Assembly (NCBI RefSeq): GCF_019800005.1
Contig: NZ_JABGCL010000015.1
Location: forward strand, 62,001-126,000
From: Geminicoccus harenae
GTDB taxonomy: Bacteria > Pseudomonadota > Alphaproteobacteria > Geminicoccales > Geminicoccaceae
Direction: 5' to 3'
Length of the DNA: 64,000 bases
How positions within the stretch are numbered: the first letter of the stretch is position 1; every line of letters starts with the position of its first letter. The position numbers were made by a program, and so were the translations under genes. Under the pieces are notes generated by a model. The model saw only the letters and a program-made list of their open reading frames with translations. It was not told the DNA's origin and did not search any database. Of the stretch, positions 40,615-48,244 are shown one piece after another.

Positions 40615-41424
40615 TTACTCACCCGTCTGCAGGAGCTGGCCGCGCCGGCGCACGGAGCGGAACAGGGCCATATAGACCAAGGCGCCCAGCACCAGCCAGA
40701 GGCAGAGCATGGCCAGGGCGTGGAGCAGCAGGCCCAGGTCGAAGCGGTGCTCGATCAGCACCGCGCGCATCCCCTCGAACACCGGTGCGGTCGGCAAGCA
40801 CCAAGCGATCGCCTGCACCCAGCCCGGCAGGGTATCGATCGGGTAGAACACGCCGGAGACGGGCTGGATCAGGAAGATCGCCGCCCAGGCCAGGCTTTCC
40901 GCCCCCATGCCCAGCCGCATCACCAGCCCGGCGATCATCAGGCCGATCGACCAGCCGAACGCCATCAGCACCGCCATGAACAGCACGGTCGACCAGCCGA
41001 GCACCCCGCCGATCCAGAAGCCGTGGATCGGGATGGCCAGGACCGCTGCCCCGCCAACCCCCAGCGCCACCCGGATCATGGCGATCAGGAACACGGCCAG
41101 CACATGCTCGTAGGGGCGCAGCGGGCTGGTGTAGAGATGGCCGAAATGGCGGGAATACATCTCCTCCAGAAAGCCCAGGCTGACGCCCAGCTGGCTGCGG
41201 AACAGCACGTCCCACAGCAGCACCGCCGACAGGAAGATCCCCGCCGCATTGGCCACCAGCGAGCTCTCCTCGGCCAAAAAGCGGGTGATGAAGCCCCACA
41301 GGATCACCTGCACGGTCGGCCAGTAGACCAGGTCCAGCATGCGCGGCCAGGACGCGGTCAGCAGGTACCAGTGGCGCCGGAACACGCCGCGGATCCGGCG
41401 CAGGGCCAGGGTTGCCTGACTCAT
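40615..41424 (-). CDS. ABC-2 type transporter permease
   Basis: A 269-residue membrane protein with six hydrophobic segments (for example VYWPTVQVILWGFITRFL and AWAAIFLIQPVSGVFYPIDTL). The PVSGVFYPIDTLPGWVQAIAWCLP stretch in its C-terminal half is typical of ABC-2 exporter permeases such as the NodJ/DrrB type. It forms an exporter with the ATPase encoded by the gene just upstream (4-base overlap). The substrate is unknown; drug, lipid or polysaccharide export are all family possibilities. Confidence 0.9.
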   Translation of the reverse strand: MSQATLALRRIRGVFRRHWYLLTASWPRMLDLVYWPTVQVILWGFITRFLAEESSLVANAAGIFLSAVLLWDVLFRSQLGVSLGFLEEMYSRHFGHLYTSPLRPYEHVLAVFLIAMIRVALGVGGAAVLAIPIHGFWIGGVLGWSTVLFMAVLMAFGWSIGLMIAGLVMRLGMGAESLAWAAIFLIQPVSGVFYPIDTLPGWVQAIAWCLPTAPVFEGMRAVLIEHRFDLGLLLHALAMLCLWLVLGALVYMALFRSVRRRGQLLQTGE

Positions 41425-42173
41425 GCCGGGGCCGGGTCGCGGGCACGCCCGCGCGCGATGTCCAGGAACACCTCCTCCAGGTCGACCCGGCCGAAGCGCT
41501 CCAGCAGTTCCGCCGGCGAGCCCTCCGCCACCAGCCGCCCGGCCTTGAGCATCACCACGTGCTGCGCCAGCCGCTCGACCTCCGGCATGTTGTGCGAGGC
41601 GAGCAGCACGGCGGCACCGCGCTCGGCCTGGTAATCCTGGAGCATGGTGCGCAGCCGGTCGGCCGTGTCCGGGTCGAGCGAGGCGGTGGGCTCGTCCAGG
41701 AGCAGGAGTTCCGGGCGGTTGATCAGCGCCTTGGCCAGCACGACCCGGGTCTTCTGCCCGGCCGAGAGCCGCCCGGTCGGGCGGTCGAGGAACGGAACGA
41801 GATCCAGCCAGTCCGCGAGCTCGGCGATCCGCTCATATGGTGCGGGCACACCGTAGAGGTCGGCATAGACCAGGAGGTTCTGCCGCACGGTCAGGCGCAG
41901 CGGCAGATCGACATAGGGCGAGGAGAAGTTCATCCGCGGCAGGAGCCGGTTGCGCGCCTTCGGCATCGGCAGGCCGAAGATCTCGATCGTCCCGGCACTC
42001 GGCGCCAGCAGCCCCAGCAGCATCGCGATCGTGGTGGTCTTGCCGGCACCGTTGGCGCCCAGCAGGGCGGTGGTCCGGCCGGCCGGGATGGCGAAGCTCA
42101 GCCGGTCGACGGCCACCACCTCGCCATAGCACTTGACCAGACCCTCGACCCGGACGGCCGGGGCGGTGCTCAC
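41421..42173 (-). CDS. ABC transporter ATP-binding protein
   Basis: The 250-residue ATPase contains Walker A GANGAGKTTT, the signature LSAGQKTRV, Walker B LLLLDEPTASLD and a switch His in LLASHNMPEVERLA. It energises the ABC-2 permease encoded just downstream. The start is uncertain: I use the GTG at 42173 (VSTAPAVRVEGLVKCYG), which follows the upstream stop by 25 bases. An ATG at 42239 would overlap the TAXI gene by 41 bases. Confidence 0.88.
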   Translation of the reverse strand: MSTAPAVRVEGLVKCYGEVVAVDRLSFAIPAGRTTALLGANGAGKTTTIAMLLGLLAPSAGTIEIFGLPMPKARNRLLPRMNFSSPYVDLPLRLTVRQNLLVYADLYGVPAPYERIAELADWLDLVPFLDRPTGRLSAGQKTRVVLAKALINRPELLLLDEPTASLDPDTADRLRTMLQDYQAERGAAVLLASHNMPEVERLAQHVVMLKAGRLVAEGSPAELLERFGRVDLEEVFLDIARGRARDPAPA

Positions 42174-42207
42174 TGGACCCCGCACCGCCGGGCCGTGCTC
42201 ACTGGAC
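42166..42207. repeat. 13-bp direct repeat GTGCTCACTGGAC at the TAXI/ABC junction
   Basis: Identical copies at 42166-42178 and 42195-42207, 29 bases apart. The second copy holds the TAXI stop codon; the first holds the likely ATPase start codon. This suggests a small local duplication. Confidence 0.6.
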
Positions 42208-43206
42208 AAATCCCTGCTCGCGATAGAACTCGGCGGCACCCGGGTGGACCGGGACCTCCATCCCGTCCAGCGCGTGGGCCAGGCTCAGGTCGAGCAGCCG
42301 TGGATGGACGTTGCGCAGGAAGGCCTGCGACTGCGGGTGCCAGAAGGCCTGGGTGATCCCGTAGATCAGCTCGTCCGGCACGTCGGCCGAGACCAGCCAG
42401 AGTGCCCGCACGCCGATGGTAGGCGTGCCATAGGCACCGACATAGGCGCCGGGCTGGATCGAGGTGCGGATGAAGAACTGGGTGTCGCGGAGCAGCTGGT
42501 CGGCCGGGCCGCCGTCGATCGGGATGATCTGGGCGTCCAGCGTGGCCACCGCCTCCGACACCACGGCAGCCGGCGCCCCTGCGATCACGAACATCGCTTC
42601 GAGCGAGCCCACCCGCATCCGCCCGAGCGCTTCCACCGCGTCGATCTCGACCAGCGTCACCTGCTCCGCCCCCAGCCCGAATGCGTCCAGCACCCGGCGG
42701 ACGGTGACGGCGGTGCCCGAGCCCGCCGAGCCGATCGCCACCCGCATGCCGCGCAGGTCCCGGATCGCGTGGATGCCCACGCCCGGCAGGGTCACCAGGT
42801 GCAGCGCCTCGTCGAACAGGGAGCATAAGCCCCGGAGCTTCTGAAACGGCGGGCTGCCCTCGAACGGCCCGGTCGCGTTGGCGGCGAACCAGGCGACGTC
42901 GGCCTGGGCGAAGCCGCTCTCGACCTCGGCACTCTCGATCGCCTCGACATTCTCCACCGAGCCGCGCGAGGACTGGACCAGCGCCACCAGCCCCTCCACG
43001 CCGCAGCCACCGCCCAGCTGGCACGGCCGCCCGCCCTCGGGTGCCCCGATCACGCCGGCGATCGCGGTGCCGACCGGGTAATAGGTGCTGGACGGCGCCC
43101 CGGTCCGGATCCGGAAGAAGCTCGCCGACCAGGCATGGTGCGACACCAGGAGCGAGCCCGTGGCGGCACCGAGCGATGCCAACAGCAGGCGACGTGACAG
43201 CGACAT
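42199..43206 (-). CDS. TAXI-family TRAP transporter solute-binding protein
   Basis: The 335-residue protein has a signal peptide (MSLSRRLLLASLGAATGSLL, cut near AWSA), then FRIRTGAPSSTYYPVGTAIA and DVAWFAANATGPFEG, DLRGMRVAIGSAGSGTAVT and IQPGAYVGAYGTPTIGVRA, typical of TAXI binding proteins. These deliver organic acids or amino acids to DctQM-type permeases. No TRAP permease gene is near, so the partner must lie elsewhere. GAGGG precedes the ATG at 43206. The downstream ABC genes share its strand but are of a different transporter class. Confidence 0.88.
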   Translation of the reverse strand: MSLSRRLLLASLGAATGSLLVSHHAWSASFFRIRTGAPSSTYYPVGTAIAGVIGAPEGGRPCQLGGGCGVEGLVALVQSSRGSVENVEAIESAEVESGFAQADVAWFAANATGPFEGSPPFQKLRGLCSLFDEALHLVTLPGVGIHAIRDLRGMRVAIGSAGSGTAVTVRRVLDAFGLGAEQVTLVEIDAVEALGRMRVGSLEAMFVIAGAPAAVVSEAVATLDAQIIPIDGGPADQLLRDTQFFIRTSIQPGAYVGAYGTPTIGVRALWLVSADVPDELIYGITQAFWHPQSQAFLRNVHPRLLDLSLAHALDGMEVPVHPGAAEFYREQGFVQ

Positions 43207-43402
43207 CCGTCCCTCGCTAGGCCGGCAATGGCACCGAGATAGGTCCGGGCACCAGGGCCTGCCAAGGTGAAACACTGGCCGGCCCGCCCGGTGCCGTCCG
43301 GCTGTGGCCTGCGCACCCGGGGATCACCCGCTCCGTGCCGCAACTGGCGCCGGGCGAGCCTTCCGCCTAGCCTGCCGTGCCCGCGGGAAAAGGAGGCTGG
43401 CG

Positions 43403-44515
43403 ATGCGGATCGGGGTCTCGAAGGAGATCAAGAGCCACGAGTACCGGGTGGGCCTGGTCCCTTCCAGCGTGCGCGAGCTGGCTCATCATGGCCACGAGGT
43501 GCTGGTGGAGACCGGGGCCGGGGCCGGGATCGGCTATGACGACGAGGCCTACCGCCGTGCCGGGGCCAGGATCATGCCCGACCCGGCCGAGTTGTTCGCC
43601 CGCGCCGCGATGATCGTGAAGGTGAAGGAGCCGCAGCCCGAGGAATGGCGGATGCTGCGCGAGGGCCAGGTCCTGTTCACCTATCTGCACCTGGCCGCCG
43701 ACCGCACCCAGACCGAGGCGCTGCTGGCGTCAGGCGCGGTGTGCATCGCCTATGAGACGGTAACCGACCGGCGCGGCCGCCTGCCGCTCCTGTCGCCGAT
43801 GTCCGAGGTGGCCGGGCGCATGTCGGTCCAGGTCGGCGCCCATTGCCTGGAAAAGTCGCAAGGCGGCTCCGGCACGCTCCTGGGCGGCGTGCCGGGCGTG
43901 CCGGCCGGCCGGGTGGTGATCCTGGGCGGCGGGGTGTCCGGGACCAACGCCGCGCGGATGGCGATGGGCATGGAGGCGGCGGTGACCGTGATCGACCGGT
44001 CGCTGGAGCGGCTCTACGAGCTCGATCTGCAGTTCGGCCCGACCCTCAACACCATCTTCTCCACGATCGACGCGATCGAGCAGCACGTGGCCGGGGCGGA
44101 CCTGGTGATCGGGGCGGTACTGGTGCCGGGTGCGGCGGCGCCCAAGCTGATCACGAGGCAGATGATCCAGCGGATGAAGCCGGGCTCGGTGTTCGTCGAC
44201 ATCGCGATCGACCAGGGCGGCTGCGCCGAAACCTCCAGGCCCACCACCCATGCCCAGCCCACCTACCAGGAGGACGGCGTGATCCACTATTGCGTGACCA
44301 ACATGCCGGCGGCCGTCGCCCGCACCTCGACCCATGCGCTCAACAACGCGACCCTGCCTTATGTGCTGGCGCTGGCCAACCGGGGCTGGTCTGCGGCGCT
44401 GGCCGGGGATCCGGGCCTAGCCGCCGGGCTGAACGTCCTTTCCGGCAAGCTGACCCACGCCGCGGTGGCCTCGTCGCTGGGGCTGCCGTTCACGCCATGG
44501 CCCGGCCGGGCATGA
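43403..44515 (+). CDS. ald: Alanine dehydrogenase
   Basis: The 370-residue enzyme begins MRIGVSKEIKSHEYRVGLVP and has KVKEPQPEEW with the substrate Lys, LFTYLHLAAD with the catalytic His, the NAD motif ILGGGVSGTNAA, and TTHAQPTYQEDGVIHYCVTNMPAAVARTST-type C-terminal sequence (here as separate motifs). Ald interconverts L-alanine and pyruvate plus ammonia with NAD. AGGAGG lies 8 bases before the ATG at 43403, so an upstream in-frame start at 43304 is rejected. It is divergent from the TAXI gene. Confidence 0.95.
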   Translation: MRIGVSKEIKSHEYRVGLVPSSVRELAHHGHEVLVETGAGAGIGYDDEAYRRAGARIMPDPAELFARAAMIVKVKEPQPEEWRMLREGQVLFTYLHLAADRTQTEALLASGAVCIAYETVTDRRGRLPLLSPMSEVAGRMSVQVGAHCLEKSQGGSGTLLGGVPGVPAGRVVILGGGVSGTNAARMAMGMEAAVTVIDRSLERLYELDLQFGPTLNTIFSTIDAIEQHVAGADLVIGAVLVPGAAAPKLITRQMIQRMKPGSVFVDIAIDQGGCAETSRPTTHAQPTYQEDGVIHYCVTNMPAAVARTSTHALNNATLPYVLALANRGWSAALAGDPGLAAGLNVLSGKLTHAAVASSLGLPFTPWPGRA

Positions 44516-44613
44516 GCGCCGGCACCCGCGCCGCCACAGGGCGTCCTTTGCCTGAGCGCCGAATCGATCACCTCAAGTGGATCCGGCCGGAGATCCAGAT
44601 GTTAAGGAGGCTG

Positions 44614-44697
44614 ATGCACGAGCAATCCCACAAGGTCCAAACCACATGCCTGCGGAAGACCAATCAAACCTTCGGGATTTTCTCGTTCAGCACCTGA
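44614..44697 (+). CDS. Possible 27-residue leader peptide overlapping the DUF2971 gene
   Basis: An ATG at 44614 follows an excellent ribosome site AAGGAGG (44604-44610) at short spacing (3 bases) and opens a 27-codon frame (MHEQSHKVQTTC...) that ends at 44697. It overlaps the DUF2971 start at 44646 in another frame. It could be a leader for translational coupling, or the trace of a frameshift that separated the site from the main gene. No conservation data are available. Confidence 0.35.
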   Translation: MHEQSHKVQTTCLRKTNQTFGIFSFST

Positions 44698-45581
44698 TAG
44701 ATCATGCCCCGCTCCCGAGCGGGGCCATCTACCATTACACGAACGGCCATGGTCTTATTAAGATCATCGGCAGCGGCACGTTGCTGGCCAGCCAGATCGG
44801 CTGCCTGAACGACAGCATGGAAATGACCTATGCCTTCGACCTGCTGCAGGAGCGGATGGCGGAGGCGATGAAGAGCGGGCGGCATGCGCGCGTGCAGGCC
44901 GGGTTCGAGCGGATCATCCAGCGGCTGGAGAGCTTCCGGCCCGAAGCCATGTCCGTCTACGTCACCTCGTTCACCGAGGATGCCGACTCGCTCAGCCAGT
45001 GGCGCGGCTACGCCGAGGGCGAGGCGGGGTTCGCGATCGGCTTCGATCCCGGCTGCCTGGCCGGGGCCAGCCGTCACCAGGCCAGCTACCTGCTCAAGGT
45101 GGAATACGACCCCGACCGGCAGCGCGCGCTTCTGGACGATGTCATCCGCTGGACCGATGAACATTTCGCCCCAGGTGAGGGAAGCGCCGGCACCGCATCG
45201 GGCGACCTCTGGGCCGAGAAGTTCGCCACCGGCTGGCTGGACACGCTGACCTCGCTCGCCGCCTGCCTGAAGCACCCGAAGTTCGACGACGAGCGTGAGT
45301 GGCGGATCATCTACTATGCGCGCGATGAAGACCTGGCCCGGATGCAGTTCATCCAGCGCCGCGCCACCATCTCCCGGCACATTCCGCTCACCTATCGCCC
45401 CCTCGCCCAAGTGGATGCGCCGTCCGACCCGAGGCTGCCAATCACCGACATCGTCATCGGCCCCTGCCGCTATCTCGACTCCACGCGATATGCAGTGGCC
45501 GACCTGCTGAAGGCACGCGGCTACCGGCTGGATGCCGATGCCGCGATCAAGACGTCCAAGATCCCCTACCGGCTGATCTAG
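44646..45581 (+). CDS. DUF2971 domain-containing protein
   Basis: The 311-residue protein shows the DUF2971 signature: GAIYHYTNGHGLIKIIGSG near the start (residues 28-46), LASQIGCLNDSMEM, and SFTEDADSLSQWRGYAEGEAGFAIGF. DUF2971 proteins occur widely in accessory and defence-linked regions; the molecular activity is not established. The ATG at 44646 lacks a strong site of its own, while a strong one lies 36 bases upstream in another frame. The 5' part is less GC-rich than neighbours, and a toxin-antitoxin pair follows, suggesting a small acquired patch. Confidence 0.85.
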   Translation: MPAEDQSNLRDFLVQHLIDHAPLPSGAIYHYTNGHGLIKIIGSGTLLASQIGCLNDSMEMTYAFDLLQERMAEAMKSGRHARVQAGFERIIQRLESFRPEAMSVYVTSFTEDADSLSQWRGYAEGEAGFAIGFDPGCLAGASRHQASYLLKVEYDPDRQRALLDDVIRWTDEHFAPGEGSAGTASGDLWAEKFATGWLDTLTSLAACLKHPKFDDEREWRIIYYARDEDLARMQFIQRRATISRHIPLTYRPLAQVDAPSDPRLPITDIVIGPCRYLDSTRYAVADLLKARGYRLDADAAIKTSKIPYRLI

Positions 45582-45609
45582 CCTCGGCAGGAGCCCGGGC
45601 GCCGCCGCC

Positions 45610-45894
45610 TCACGCCGCGCCCCGATGCTCCCGCAGCCATTCCCGCAGCGCGTCGTTCATCCGGGTCTGCCAGCCGCTCCCCTCCGCCCGGAACGCCGCC
45701 ACCACATCGGCATCCAGCCGCATGGTCACCGGAATCTTGCGGCCGCTCCCGACGGGGCGGCCGGGCCCGCGGCTGAACGGCCTGAGCCGCGCGAACTCCT
45801 CGTCCGACAGTTCGTACGTGTCGGGGTCCGTGCCGATCGCGGCGTTGATGGCGGCGTCCTCGGCATCAGTCGGCGGCAGCAGCTTGCGCTTCAT
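45610..45894 (-). CDS. brnA: BrnA-type antitoxin
   Basis: The 94-residue protein has an acidic N-terminal part (DAEDAAINAAIGTDPDTYEL), a flexible middle (GRPVGSGRK) and a C-terminal ribbon-helix-helix-like domain (IPVTMRLDADVVAAFRAEG and MNDALREWLREH), as in BrnA. BrnA neutralises BrnT and represses the shared promoter. It follows brnT and overlaps it by 29 bases; in this system the toxin gene usually comes first, as here. Confidence 0.92.
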   Translation of the reverse strand: MKRKLLPPTDAEDAAINAAIGTDPDTYELSDEEFARLRPFSRGPGRPVGSGRKIPVTMRLDADVVAAFRAEGSGWQTRMNDALREWLREHRGAA

Positions 45895-46147
45895 AGCGCC
45901 TGAACTCCCTCAGATTGGCCTTGCGCAGGCTGATGACGTGCAGGACGTCGCCCCGGCGGGTGAACACGACGCAGTAGAGCCTGCCATCCATGGGTGCATA
46001 GCCGATCTCCCGCAGCTCGCCATAGTCACGCCGCTCGTCCGGCTTCACCAGCATCACGTCCCAGTCCAGCCGCGCCGCCGCCAGCAAGCCGATGCCGTGC
46101 TTGGCGAGGTTCGACGCGTCCTTCGCCGGATCGCAGCTGAACCGCAT
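45866..46147 (-). CDS. brnT: BrnT-type toxin (RelE-like ribonuclease fold)
   Basis: A 93-residue protein with FSCDPAKDASNLAKHGI at its start, a central RLYCVVFTRRGD strand pair and the C-terminal VISLRKANLREFRRYE, all diagnostic of BrnT. BrnT is a ribonuclease-like toxin that blocks translation and is neutralised by BrnA. The ATG at 46147 is used; the TTG one codon before is possible. A perfect TGTACGTACA palindrome lies 9 bases upstream. The gene overlaps brnA by 29 bases. Confidence 0.92.
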   Translation of the reverse strand: MRFSCDPAKDASNLAKHGIGLLAAARLDWDVMLVKPDERRDYGELREIGYAPMDGRLYCVVFTRRGDVLHVISLRKANLREFRRYEAQAAAAD

Positions 46148-46155
46148 CAAATAAA

Positions 46156-46165
46156 TGTACGTACA
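46156..46165. promoter_or_regulatory. Palindrome TGTACGTACA, probable BrnTA operator
   Basis: A perfect 10-bp palindrome flanked by A/T runs in an AT-rich gap just upstream of brnT. It is well placed for autorepression by the BrnA ribbon-helix-helix domain. Confidence 0.55.
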
Positions 46166-46210
46166 AAAATAGGCGGGTCAAGTGGTTCTGCCGACACCAC
46201 CACCCTTTGC

Positions 46211-47968
46211 CTATCCCTGCGCCGGCAGGGCCGGGACCGGCTCGGCCTGGGCCACCTCTGCCTGCCGGTTCATCTCGGTGCGCTGGCGGACCAGTTCCAG
46301 CAGCTTCTGGCGCAGCCCGGGATGGTGGCTGACGAACTGCCGGAAGTCGCGCTGCTCCAGCGTCTGGAACTGGCAGTAATCCAGCGCGGTCACGTCGGCC
46401 GAGCGGCGCCGGCCGCTCAGGAGCGCCATTTCGCCGAAGAAGTCGCCCGGGCCCAGCCGGATGTCCTGGCCGTTCACCCGCACCAGCACCGTACCCGCCG
46501 TGATGAAGTAGGCGGCATCCGGCCGGTCGCCCACCCGGATGATCCGCTCGCCCGGCTGGGCGGTGCGCGGCCGGAACAGCATGAGCAGGTCCTCCCGGCT
46601 CGTCTGGTTGAGGTCGGCGAAGATCGGGAAGCGCTCGATCAGGCTGGTGATCTGCAAGGAGCGCGCCTCCTCCCGTGCCTGGCTCTTGCGGCGCAGTTCG
46701 TCGAGCTGGCCCTGCAGGCCGAGCTGGCGGTCCTTGCCGAACTCGTCGAACCAGGCGGGAAAGTGCTGGCGCCCCTGCTCCCGCAGCCAGTCGACCGCGA
46801 TGAAGCAGACCGAGTTGAGGGTGATGGAGAGCAGGGCTCCCGCCAGGATCAGGTCCTGCCCCTCTTCCGGCAGCAGCCCCATGCTGAGGCCGAGCCCGGC
46901 CAGGATGAAGGAGAACTCGCCGATCTGCGCCAGGCTGGCCGAGACGGTGAGCGCCGTGCCGACGGGATAGCCCAGCAGCTGGACGATGGCGAACGCCGCC
47001 AGCGACTTGCCGATCGTGATCACCAGGAGGACCGCCAGCACCTTGAGCGGCTGCTCCACCAGCACGAATGGGTCGAACAGCATGCCCACCGACACGAAGA
47101 ACAGGATGGCGAACGCATCCTGCAGCGGCAGAGAGTCCGCGGCCGCGCGGTGGCTGAAATCGGACTCGCTCAAGACCACGCCGGCGAAGAAGGCGCCCAG
47201 CGCGAACGACACGCCGAAGATGGTGGCCGAGCCGTAGGCGATGCCCAGGGCCACGGCCAGCACCGAGAGGGTGAACAGCTCGCGCGAGCCGGTCCGCGCG
47301 ACCTGGCGCAGGAGCCAGGGCACCAGCTTCGGCCCCAGCACCACCGCCAGCGCCACGAAGGCCACGACCTTGCCCAGCGTGAGGAGGATCGACCAGAGCA
47401 GGCCGCCGCCGGATGCCGTGCCGCGCCCCCCGGCATGGCCGCCCAGCAGTTCGGCAAACGCCGGCAGCAGCACCAGGGTGAGGACCATGGCGAGGTCCTC
47501 GACGATCAGCCAGCCGACCGCGATCCGGCCGTTCGGCGTCGCCAGCGCGTTGCGTTCCTCCAGGGCGCGCAGCAGCACCACCGTGCTGGCGACCGACAGG
47601 CTGAGCCCGAACACCACGCCGGCACCGAAGCTCCAGCCCCAGGCCATCGCCAGGCCCACGCCCATGAGCGTCGCGACCAGGATCTGGCCGACCGCCCCCG
47701 GCACCGCGACCCAGCGCACCGCCATCAGGTCACCTGCGGAGAAATGCAGCCCCACCCCGAACATCAGCAGGATCACGCCCATTTCGGCGAGCTGCGCCGA
47801 GAGCGCCGCGTCGGCGACGAAGCCCGGCGAGAACGGCCCGGCCATGACGCCCGCCACCAGGTAGCCCACCAGCGGCGGCAGGCGCAGCCGGTTGGCCAGA
47901 AAGCCGAAGGCGAACGCCAGCACGAAGGCCATCGCGACGGTGGCGATCAGGGGGACGTCATGGTGCAC
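46211..47968 (-). CDS. CPA2 cation:proton antiporter (Kef-type) with C-terminal cNMP-binding domain
   Basis: The 585-residue protein has an N-terminal Na/H-exchanger domain of about 12 membrane segments (residues 5-385; LPPLVGYLVAGVMAGPF, ILLMFGVGLHFS, and VGWLIVEDLAMVL with the transport Asp). A charged linker and a cyclic-nucleotide-binding domain follow, near residues 440-565 (FRPRTAQPGERIIRVGDRP, RLGPGDFFGEMALLSGRRRSADV). Typical Kef proteins end in an RCK/TrkA-N domain instead, so control here may be by a cyclic nucleotide. The GTG at 47968 begins MHHDVPLIAT, matching family starts; no strong ribosome site is seen. It is divergent from dapC. Confidence 0.88.
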   Translation of the reverse strand: MHHDVPLIATVAMAFVLAFAFGFLANRLRLPPLVGYLVAGVMAGPFSPGFVADAALSAQLAEMGVILLMFGVGLHFSAGDLMAVRWVAVPGAVGQILVATLMGVGLAMAWGWSFGAGVVFGLSLSVASTVVLLRALEERNALATPNGRIAVGWLIVEDLAMVLTLVLLPAFAELLGGHAGGRGTASGGGLLWSILLTLGKVVAFVALAVVLGPKLVPWLLRQVARTGSRELFTLSVLAVALGIAYGSATIFGVSFALGAFFAGVVLSESDFSHRAAADSLPLQDAFAILFFVSVGMLFDPFVLVEQPLKVLAVLLVITIGKSLAAFAIVQLLGYPVGTALTVSASLAQIGEFSFILAGLGLSMGLLPEEGQDLILAGALLSITLNSVCFIAVDWLREQGRQHFPAWFDEFGKDRQLGLQGQLDELRRKSQAREEARSLQITSLIERFPIFADLNQTSREDLLMLFRPRTAQPGERIIRVGDRPDAAYFITAGTVLVRVNGQDIRLGPGDFFGEMALLSGRRRSADVTALDYCQFQTLEQRDFRQFVSHHPGLRQKLLELVRQRTEMNRQAEVAQAEPVPALPAQG

Positions 47969-48244
47969 GGTGGCGGGGTCCAGGCTGCGCTTTGGTGGCG
48001 GCCTCCACTTGTGAACGCAGCACGCGACCGCGCGCAACCCATCCTGCGGCGGGCGCCGACCGGCTTGCACCACATGCAAAACCGATGCGTGCTCCCGACG
48101 GTGAGCACTCTCCTGGTGCGGGAAGACCGCCACAGGCGGGCACCTCGGCGGCAGCGCGTTTTCCTGCGTCGTTGCGGCGGCTTGGCCCTGGATGTTAACT
48201 CTCTTTTTCCAGGCCTGAACACCGCGCAGGAATTGTTCATCAAG
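47969..48244. other. Divergent intergenic region between the antiporter gene and dapC
   Basis: About 275 bases with no supported gene. TCCAGG/CCTGGA arms flank an AT-richer GTTAACTCTCTTTTT stretch near 48189-48213, which may mark the dapC promoter. I see no clear -35/-10 pair. Confidence 0.5.
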
